From positions 1 to 20,130 of the forward strand of contig JBJOHO010000084.1 in assembly GCA_046047615.1 (NCBI GenBank): a stretch of DNA of 20,130 nt. Reading direction: 5' to 3'. Of this stretch, positions 14,725 through 20,130 are shown piece by piece (the first letter of the stretch is position 1; every line of letters starts with the position of its first letter). The notes under the pieces are model-generated. The model ran no database searches, was not told where the DNA came from, and saw nothing but the letters and a program-made list of their open reading frames with translations. This DNA is from ZC4RG30 sp046047615. Lineage in GTDB: Bacteria > Pseudomonadota > Gammaproteobacteria > Steroidobacterales > Steroidobacteraceae. Both the position numbers and the translations under genes were made by a program.

Positions 14725-16110
14725 ATGAGCGAGAACAAGAAGACGATCGACGTCGCGGAAGTGATCAACGCCGCGAACTTCTTTCCGGTGCCTTTCTTCA
14801 TCGCCATCATGATGATCCTCATCATGCTGGCCGACGGTTTCGACCTGTTCATGATGGGCCATGTCAGCAACTTCATCGTGACCGACTGGGGCGTCAGCCG
14901 CGCCGATCTGGGTCCGATCAATTCCGCCGGACTGCTGGGCATGGCGGTGGGCTCGGTGGCCCTGGGCTGGCTGGGTGACCGGATCGGCCGCAAGCGGTCC
15001 TACTTCACCTGCCTGGTGTTCCTGTTCGTCGGCTCCGTGCTGTGCTACCACGCGGCCATCAACGGATCGGGCGCCACCGCGGCTGAAGACCTGCGCGAGA
15101 TGACCCTCTGGCGCTTCGTCACGGGCCTGGGCATGGGTGGCGTCACGCCGCTTGCCACGACGCTGATCAGCGAGTGGACCTCGCATCGCGTGCGCAGCGT
15201 GGTGGTCGCCCTGGTGATCTCCTCCGTGCCCATGGGCGGCTCCGTCGCCGGCTTTGCCATCAAGCACGTGCCCACCTGGGAAGACATGTTCCTGCTGGGC
15301 GGCCTCATCCCGCTGGCGCTGTTCGTGCTGTTCGGCTACCTGCTCCCGGAGTCGCCCAAATACATGGCGCAGCACGCCTCGCAGCACGGCAAGCTGGCAC
15401 GCCAGCTCAACCGGTTGCTGGGCGAGAAGCGTTTCGACGGCACCGAGGCCTTCGTGGTCCAGGAGCAGGGCAAGCGGTCTTCACACTGGTTCAAGACGCT
15501 GTGGAACAGCGACTACCGCAAGGCGACGTTCTTCATCTGGGTCGCGTTCTCCTTCAACAGCTTCGTGCTTTATGTCTACACGAACTACCTGAAGGTGCTG
15601 CTGCCCGAGGACCGCGTTGCCGTCGAGGTGGCCGGTTCAGCCCTCAGCCTGTTCTCCATCGGCGCCTTCTTCGGTTCGATCGGTGGCGCCATGCTCATCC
15701 GCTGGTACGGGTCACGTTGGGTCGGCTCCGGCTTGTCGTTCCTGGGCGTTGCCGCGACCTTCGTGATCGGCCTGCTGCTGGTCGGCAGCGGTCGCCCCTC
15801 GGCAGACCTGGTGCTGGGGGCCAGCTTTGTCGTGGGTGCCGCCATCAATGGCATGCAGGCGTTCATGTACGCGGTCAGTGCCCACTCCTACCCGACAGAC
15901 ATCCGTGGCTCTGCCGTGGGCCTGGCGCAGACCATCTCCCGCGTAGGCGCGGTGGCCAGCCCCAGCGTGGCGTCGATCTACTTCGCCATGCAGCCGCTGC
16001 CGGGCGTGAACCTGTTCTTCTGGTTCGTCGCAGCCTGCGCGTTCATCACCACGCTGAGCTTCTTCCTGATTCCCTCGCACATCCCGTCGCACCAGCACCA
16101 GGCACACTGA
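14725..16110 (+). CDS. MFS transporter, aromatic acid:H+ symporter (AAHS/PcaK-like) family
   Basis: 461 residues with about 12 transmembrane helices. The AAHS signature DGFDLFMMG in helix 1 is followed by GWLGDRIGRKRS in the loop after helix 2, then RFVTGLGMGGVTPLATTLISEW in helix 4, and LPESPKYM ahead of the central loop. Known members (PcaK, BenK, VanK and related) import aromatic or cyclohexane acids such as protocatechuate, 4-hydroxybenzoate or shikimate with protons. It is divergent from tetR by 97 bases and preceded by GGGGGAACGGG. The C-terminus is His-rich (HIPSHQHQAH). Together with the ACS carrier it gives the locus two inner-membrane importers of different families. Confidence 0.9.
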   Translation: MSENKKTIDVAEVINAANFFPVPFFIAIMMILIMLADGFDLFMMGHVSNFIVTDWGVSRADLGPINSAGLLGMAVGSVALGWLGDRIGRKRSYFTCLVFLFVGSVLCYHAAINGSGATAAEDLREMTLWRFVTGLGMGGVTPLATTLISEWTSHRVRSVVVALVISSVPMGGSVAGFAIKHVPTWEDMFLLGGLIPLALFVLFGYLLPESPKYMAQHASQHGKLARQLNRLLGEKRFDGTEAFVVQEQGKRSSHWFKTLWNSDYRKATFFIWVAFSFNSFVLYVYTNYLKVLLPEDRVAVEVAGSALSLFSIGAFFGSIGGAMLIRWYGSRWVGSGLSFLGVAATFVIGLLLVGSGRPSADLVLGASFVVGAAINGMQAFMYAVSAHSYPTDIRGSAVGLAQTISRVGAVASPSVASIYFAMQPLPGVNLFFWFVAACAFITTLSFFLIPSHIPSHQHQAH

Positions 16111-16121
16111 CCGCCCGCGGG

Positions 16122-17141
16122 ATGCATATCGCGCAGGTCCGGGCCGAGCTCGACGCACTGGGGGCCCGGCCTGCGCACCAGCGCCGCCTGCTGCAGCGCT
16201 GGCTGCAGGGGCGCGCGCTCAGCGGGCCGGAGGACGCCGCGGCCGATGCCCACGTGCTGTCCGCGCGGCTGCGGGCGGCGCTGCCGGACCTGCAGCGGCG
16301 CCTTGATGCCCTGCTGACGCCGGTGTCCGAGCATCCTGCCGAGGATGCCGTGCGTTTGCTGTCGTCTCTGGCCGACGGCCAGACGGTGGAGTCGGTCCTG
16401 CTGCCGCGGGAGGGTGTCTGTGTCTCCACGCAGGTCGGCTGCGCCGTCGGCTGCCGTTTCTGCATGACAGGGCAGGGCGGGCTGCTGCGGCAACTCGGCA
16501 GCGCCGAGATCCTGGCCCAGGTGGTCCTCGCCCGCCGCCGCCAGACCCTGCGACGTGTCGTCTTCATGGGCATGGGCGAACCGGCGCACAACCTCGAGGC
16601 CGTGGTCGAGGCCATCGAACACCTGGGGGCAGAGGGTGGCTTGGGGTGGCGCAACCTGGTGTTTTCGACGGTGGGTGATCCGCGTGTGTTCGAGCGCTTG
16701 CCTGCGGCGGCGGTCCGGCCTGCGTTGGCCCTGTCCCTGCACAGCACGGATGCGGCGCGCCGCCGCATGCTGCTGCCCAAGGCGCCGGCGATGGACCCTG
16801 CCGAGTTGGTGGCGTTGGCGGACGCCTATTCGCGCTCCATCCGCTATCCGTTGCAGCTGCAGTGGACCTTGCTGGCCGGCATCAATGACGCGGACGACGA
16901 AGTCGACGGACTGATCGCGCTGTTGCGCGGGCGTCGCGTCATCGTCAACTTCATTCCCTACAACCGCGTCGAGGGTCTGCCCTTCAAGCGCACCGACTGG
17001 GCCCGGGCAGGCGAGATGGCTCAGCGCCTGCTCGAGGCCGGCATCGTGACCCGCCTGCGCCGTTCGGCGGGGCAGGATGTTGACGGAGGCTGTGGCCAGT
17101 TGAGGGCGCGACAGCTGCGCAACCCTCCGCCCATGCTGTGA
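16122..17141 (+). CDS. RlmN/Cfr-family radical SAM RNA methyltransferase
   Basis: 339 residues. The radical SAM cluster motif CAVGCRFC supplies Cys107, Cys111 and Cys114. The two extra catalytic cysteines of the RlmN/Cfr mechanism are also present: Cys100 (GVCVSTQ, seven residues before the first cluster Cys as in E. coli RlmN) and Cys324 (DVDGGCGQL), the expected methyl carrier. Other family blocks are VVFMGMGEPAHN (147-157), LALSLHSTD (202-210) and NFIPYNRVEG (276-285). The family methylates C2 (RlmN) or C8 (Cfr) of A2503 in 23S rRNA, and RlmN also A37 in some tRNAs. The protein is somewhat shorter than typical RlmN and sits 11 bases after a transporter gene, outside the usual rlmN context, so it may be a second paralogue. 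The ribosome site before ATG 16122 is weak, suggesting coupling to the upstream gene. Confidence 0.86.
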   Translation: MHIAQVRAELDALGARPAHQRRLLQRWLQGRALSGPEDAAADAHVLSARLRAALPDLQRRLDALLTPVSEHPAEDAVRLLSSLADGQTVESVLLPREGVCVSTQVGCAVGCRFCMTGQGGLLRQLGSAEILAQVVLARRRQTLRRVVFMGMGEPAHNLEAVVEAIEHLGAEGGLGWRNLVFSTVGDPRVFERLPAAAVRPALALSLHSTDAARRRMLLPKAPAMDPAELVALADAYSRSIRYPLQLQWTLLAGINDADDEVDGLIALLRGRRVIVNFIPYNRVEGLPFKRTDWARAGEMAQRLLEAGIVTRLRRSAGQDVDGGCGQLRARQLRNPPPML

Positions 17142-17159
17142 GTCAGCGCTCAGTTCCCA

Positions 17160-17174
17160 CCGGCGCCCCGCCGG
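17160..17174. repeat. Short GC-rich hairpin after the radical SAM gene
   Basis: CCGGCG and CGCCGG form a perfect 6-base stem with a CCC loop in the 74-base gap between the radical SAM gene and the GNAT gene. There is no T-tract after it, so it is not a standard intrinsic terminator. It could still slow polymerase, or be chance in GC-rich DNA. Confidence 0.25.
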
Positions 17175-17215
17175 ACCGGGGTACGGGGCCGGAGGCCAGC
17201 AGCTAGACTTCCGCC

Positions 17216-18388
17216 ATGACTCTGGAGTTACACGTTCTCGGTCGCGACGGCCTGGTTCCCGCGCTGCAGGCCGAGTGGGCCGGGCTCGAGGCGCGCGCCG
17301 TCGAGCCCAACATCTATATGTCGCCGCTGTTCGTCATGCCGCTGCTCAGGCATCTCATGCCCAAGGCGCGGCTGCAGTGCGTCACGGTCCGGGAGCGCGG
17401 TGCCGGTCGCCTGGTCGGCATCGCCCTGCTGCTGTCCGCGGCACCCAGCGTGGCCTGGCCGATGCCGCACAGCCTCTCCTTCACCTCGATGCACAGCTAC
17501 CTTTCTGGCTGGCTGGTGGATGCCGAGCACCTCGACGACGCAACGCGGGTGCTGGTCGATGGCTGGCTGGGTGGCGCGTTCGGTCCGGGTTGTCTGGTGT
17601 GGCCGGATCTTGCCTTGGAAGGCCCGACTGCGCGCAGCCTTCGTCACTGTGCCGAGGCACGAGGCTGCCGCATCAGCGTCAGCACGGTGCGGGAGCGGGC
17701 CACACTCTGCCCTCCTGCTGCGGATGAGGACGCCATCCGGGCGCACGCCGGCAGCCGACGCATGAAGGACTGGGGCCGCAAGCGACGCCGGCTGGCCGAA
17801 CTGGGCGAGGTCGTGTGGCGTGTCAGCGGACCTGAAGATTCCCCGGCAACGTTGACCGAGGCCAGCGAACGTTTTGCCGAGCTTGAGAACCAGGGCTGGC
17901 GCGCATCGGGCGGCACGGCGCTGCTCGCTGATCCGGCCCAGGCCGCGTTCTACCGTGACATGGCCGCCAGGATGATCGAAGCCCGGCGCTTGGTGATCAG
18001 CGAGACCTGCATGGACGGCCGTGTCATTGCCGCGAACTTCAACATGCTGTCCGGCAACCACGGATTTGCCTTCAAGCTGGGCTGGGATCCGGCCTATTCG
18101 AAGTACAGCGTCGGTGTGCTCAACGAGTTGGCCCTCGTTGATTACTTCCATGCGCGGCAGCCGGCACTGCAGCTGGTCGACAGCGGCACCCAGCCGGGCT
18201 CCTTCATGGAAGATCTTTGGCCCGGCCGCGTCCAACTGGGCACGCTGGCGCTCGCCAGACCCGGCGTCCCGTCTCTGTTGCTGCGCCTGCGTGAGGCGCT
18301 CCACGCCATCAAGGCGCGGTTGCACTCCCGCAAGGGGACGCTGGCGCCCGCCGACTCGCAGGAGCGCGCGACGGACGCCGCCGCATGA
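17216..18388 (+). CDS. GNAT-family acyltransferase, CelD/BcsL-like (Acetyltransf_6)
   Basis: 390 residues with no signal peptide or membrane segment, so probably cytosolic. The layout is that of the CelD/FemAB-like double-GNAT proteins: a first half with a conserved SPLF entry (36-39), a basic MKDWGRKRRRLAELG stretch (183-197), ELENQGWRASGGTAL (223-236), where relatives have a W-K-G-GTAL motif, and FKLGWDPAYSKYSVGVLNEL (286-305), which aligns with the acyl-CoA-site region. Members are found in polysaccharide biosynthesis clusters, but most have no defined reaction. No such genes are visible nearby. Its stop overlaps the start of the asparaginase-like gene (ATGA at 18385-18388), so the two are coupled. 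The acceptor substrate cannot be told. Confidence 0.78.
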   Translation: MTLELHVLGRDGLVPALQAEWAGLEARAVEPNIYMSPLFVMPLLRHLMPKARLQCVTVRERGAGRLVGIALLLSAAPSVAWPMPHSLSFTSMHSYLSGWLVDAEHLDDATRVLVDGWLGGAFGPGCLVWPDLALEGPTARSLRHCAEARGCRISVSTVRERATLCPPAADEDAIRAHAGSRRMKDWGRKRRRLAELGEVVWRVSGPEDSPATLTEASERFAELENQGWRASGGTALLADPAQAAFYRDMAARMIEARRLVISETCMDGRVIAANFNMLSGNHGFAFKLGWDPAYSKYSVGVLNELALVDYFHARQPALQLVDSGTQPGSFMEDLWPGRVQLGTLALARPGVPSLLLRLREALHAIKARLHSRKGTLAPADSQERATDAAA

Positions 18389-19386
18389 GCCTTGCCCGCC
18401 ACTTGCGTTGGCTGTGCTGCTACGCTCTGTTCCTGCCGTTGGCCACCGCGGCCGGACAGGAAGGGAGCAGCATGTTTGCGATTGCCGTCCATGGCGGTGC
18501 CGGAGTCATCAGCCGCGAACAGTTGGGGCCGGACGGAGGCGCGGAGTACCGCGCAGGCATCGCGGAGGCCGTCGACGCAGGGTATGCGGTTCTGGAGGGC
18601 GGGGGCAGCAGCCTCGATGCGGTGACCGCTGCAGTGCGCGTCCTGGAGGACAACCCGCTCTTCAACGCCGGACGTGGCGCGGTGCTTGCGCACGATGGCC
18701 ATGCCGAACTCGACGCCTCGATCATGGACGGGCGCACTCTTGCGGCGGGCGCAGTGACCGGACTGCGGCACGTCAAGCACCCGGTTGCGCTGGCACGGCG
18801 TGTCATGGAGCAGTCACCTCATGTGTTCCTGTCAGGTGGCGGCGCCGAAGAATTCGCGCTTTCACAGGGGCTGGAACTGGTCCCCAACGATTATTTCATC
18901 ACGCCGTCGCGCCAGCGCCAGTTGCAGCGCGTCCTGCAAGGGCTGGCGCAGCCCCGCAACGAGCTCTCTGGGCTGGGCACCGTGGGTGCCGTTGCGGTTG
19001 ATGCGCAAGGCCATGTGGCCGCAGCCACCTCGACGGGAGGCATGACCAACAAACGCTGGGGGCGCATCGGTGACTCGCCGGTCATCGGCGCGGGCACCTA
19101 CGCGAACGATGCCAGTTGTGCTGTCTCCGCGACGGGCCACGGGGAATATTTCATCCGCTCTGTGGTGGCCTACGACATCTGCGCGCTGATGGAATACCGC
19201 GGCTGGTCGCTCGAACGCGCCGCCCGCGAGGTGGTCCTGGGCAAGCTGGTCCAGCGCGGCGGCGAGGGCGGCATCATCGCCGTGGATCCGCGCGGTAACG
19301 TGGTAATGACCTTCAACAGCGCCGGCATGTTCCGTGGCATGCGCGATTCGCGCGGCCATCGCCTGGTGGCAATACACGAGGACTGA
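18385..19386 (+). CDS. Isoaspartyl peptidase / plant-type L-asparaginase with N-terminal signal
   Basis: 333 residues of the Ntn-hydrolase asparaginase family. The core starts at MFAIAVHGGAGVIS (30-43) and includes NPLFNAGRGAVL (90-101), ELDASIMDG (108-116) and the autoprocessing site with nucleophile Thr199 (SGLGTVGAVAVD). TSTGGMTNKRWGRIGDSPVIGAGTYA (215-240) forms the substrate pocket. The precursor is expected to self-cleave before Thr199 into alpha and beta chains and to hydrolyse beta-aspartyl dipeptides or asparagine. Unlike the cytosolic enterobacterial IaaA, this frame has a 29-residue N-terminal extension with a hydrophobic core (LCCYALFLPLATAA) that looks like a signal peptide. A second in-frame ATG at 18472 has its own strong ribosome site, so a form without the signal is possible. 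The first ATG overlaps the GNAT stop codon. Confidence 0.9.
   Translation: MSLARHLRWLCCYALFLPLATAAGQEGSSMFAIAVHGGAGVISREQLGPDGGAEYRAGIAEAVDAGYAVLEGGGSSLDAVTAAVRVLEDNPLFNAGRGAVLAHDGHAELDASIMDGRTLAAGAVTGLRHVKHPVALARRVMEQSPHVFLSGGGAEEFALSQGLELVPNDYFITPSRQRQLQRVLQGLAQPRNELSGLGTVGAVAVDAQGHVAAATSTGGMTNKRWGRIGDSPVIGAGTYANDASCAVSATGHGEYFIRSVVAYDICALMEYRGWSLERAAREVVLGKLVQRGGEGGIIAVDPRGNVVMTFNSAGMFRGMRDSRGHRLVAIHED
18458..18467 (+). promoter_or_regulatory. Internal Shine-Dalgarno before a second in-frame start
   Basis: AGGAAGGGAG at 18458-18467 lies 4 bases before ATG 18472-18474, which is codon 30 of the asparaginase-like gene and the first residue of the conserved core. It is purine-rich and far better than anything before ATG 18385. 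It may simply encode the Gln-Glu-Gly linker, but it is well placed to start a cytosolic form. Confidence 0.4.
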
Positions 19387-19432
19387 AGCGCCCCCCCGGC
19401 GGTGGCGTTGACTCCCGCGCGCGCAGGGATGG

Positions 19433-20130
19433 TCATGTTGCCGGGTTGGCAGGAGTACGGTCCAACCACGCGCACAGCAGATCGATCCACAGGGCGGAGG
19501 GCGTGCCTTCGCGCCCAACGCCAAAGGCATGTCCGCCTTCCTGCAGCAGATGGGCCTCGACCGGACGTTTGGCTTCGCGCATGGCGGACATCATCCGCAG
19601 TGTGTTCTCGACCGGCACGGCGGTGTCGTCCAGCGCGTGGCACAGGAAAAGGGGCGGCGTGGAAGGGTCCACGTGCAACTCGGCCGAGCGCCGGTCGATT
19701 TGGCCGGGGTGCGGAACGTCGCCCAGCAGCAACTTCCGCGAGAGTTCGTGGGCCCACGGATCTCTCAGGGTGATGACCGGGTAGATGAGGCCCGCTGCCC
19801 AAGGGCGGGCATCCAGTTGGTCGATGGAATCCCGCGCCTGATACGCGGATTCCGCGTGCCGCGTCGCGAGCGTGGCAGCCAGATGGCCACCGGCCGAGAA
19901 ACCCAGCGCTGCAACCCGCGCCGGATCCAGATGGTATCCGGCGGCGCGTGAGCGGATCAGTCTCATGGCGCGCTGCGCATCCTGAAGCGGCACGTCGGCG
20001 CGGGCAGCCCAGCCTTCACCCGGCAGCCGGTACGTGAGAACGAAAACCGTATAGCCGCGATCCGTCAGCCGCGGTGCAAGGTCTGCCCCTTCGTTGACGA
20101 CCGAGACAAACCAGTACGCGCCGCCGGGCA
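19433..20130 (-). CDS. Alpha/beta hydrolase (C-terminal part; runs off right edge)
   Basis: Reading leftward from the window edge, the frame is open from the first complete codon to a TGA at 19435-19433. It gives about 232 residues and lacks the N-terminus. It begins PGGAYWFVSVVNEG, the oxyanion-hole strand of BD-FAE or acetyl-xylan-esterase-like hydrolases, then GYTVFVLTYRLPGEGW. The nucleophile elbow GFSAGG follows, with the acid in CHALDDTAVPV and the base in GGHAFGVG. All parts of a Ser-Asp-His triad are present. A GTG at 19993 is an internal codon and not a start, because homology continues upstream of it. It is convergent with the asparaginase-like gene (46 bases between stops) and is not obviously part of the quinate locus. 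The substrate is unknown; an ester of a sugar or aromatic acid is typical. Confidence 0.8.
   Translation of the reverse strand, partial: PGGAYWFVSVVNEGADLAPRLTDRGYTVFVLTYRLPGEGWAARADVPLQDAQRAMRLIRSRAAGYHLDPARVAALGFSAGGHLAATLATRHAESAYQARDSIDQLDARPWAAGLIYPVITLRDPWAHELSRKLLLGDVPHPGQIDRRSAELHVDPSTPPLFLCHALDDTAVPVENTLRMMSAMREAKRPVEAHLLQEGGHAFGVGREGTPSALWIDLLCAWLDRTPANPAT

Noticed and set aside
14628..14993. Longer N-terminus for the TetR regulator
   Set aside because: The extension is the reverse of the AAHS transporter gene and its promoter region; the TetR domain fits a start at 14627.
17160..17174. Intrinsic terminator after the radical SAM gene
   Set aside because: The 6-base stem is perfect but no T-run follows; listed only as a weak hairpin.
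19387..19432. Terminator between the convergent asparaginase and hydrolase genes
   Set aside because: The 46 bases are C- and G-rich, and I could not find a stable symmetric stem with a T-tract on either strand.
20105..20120. A third operator-like match, ACAAACCAGTACGCG-like sequence near the right edge
   Set aside because: Ten bases match operator copy 2 exactly, but the left half-site is missing and the position is inside the hydrolase coding sequence, where the codons (A-Y-W-F) explain it.

Overview
The window is GC-rich, densely packed chromosomal DNA from a Gram-negative bacterium. A TonB-dependent receptor, Sec-type signal peptides on many products and an aromatic-acid transporter point to Pseudomonadota. 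A gammaproteobacterium of the Steroidobacter/Nevskia kind would fit, but that is a guess from gene style and not a measurement. I see no tRNA, rRNA, insertion sequence, prophage or CRISPR array. No gap between genes exceeds about 125 bases.

Positions 1 to about 16110 look like one quinate/shikimate catabolic locus built from two convergent operons and a regulator. At the left edge is the N-terminal third of a catabolic shikimate/quinate dehydrogenase (minus strand). Divergent from it is a plus-strand operon: TonB-dependent receptor (495-3338), periplasmic PQQ dehydrogenase (3357-5378), a ThuA/alpha-beta hydrolase fusion (5314-7062), two tandem paralogous exported proteins of unknown function (7099-7845, 7842-8585) and a DUF6152-like exported protein (8611-9003). 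It meets, with 9 bases between stop codons, a minus-strand operon read from 13914 down to 9013: exported esterase, QuiC-type 3-dehydroshikimate dehydratase fused to an HPPD-like domain, type II 3-dehydroquinate dehydratase (AroQ), an ACS-family MFS transporter and a small c-type cytochrome. Four of these five genes overlap or nearly touch the next. A TetR-family regulator (13971-14627, minus) and a divergent PcaK-like AAHS transporter (14725-16110) complete the set.

The most informative non-coding signal is a near-palindromic 16-mer. TACGAACCGGTACGTT lies at 402-417, between aroE and the receptor, and TACGAACCAGTACGTC lies at 13957-13972, between tetR and the esterase operon. Each sits between the -35 and -10 elements of a plausible sigma-70 promoter. 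I infer that the TetR protein represses both operons from these sites.

Working model (inference): the receptor imports a quinate- or shikimate-containing compound, perhaps a hydroxycinnamoyl-quinate such as chlorogenate. The exported esterase releases quinate. The PQQ enzyme oxidises it in the periplasm, with the small cytochrome c a possible electron acceptor, or the NAD-type dehydrogenase does so in the cytosol. The MFS carriers import the product, and AroQ and QuiC convert 3-dehydroquinate via 3-dehydroshikimate to protocatechuate.

The right end (16122-20130) looks less related: an RlmN-like radical SAM RNA methyltransferase, a CelD-like GNAT protein coupled to an isoaspartyl peptidase/asparaginase with a signal peptide, and the C-terminal part of another alpha/beta hydrolase running off the edge.
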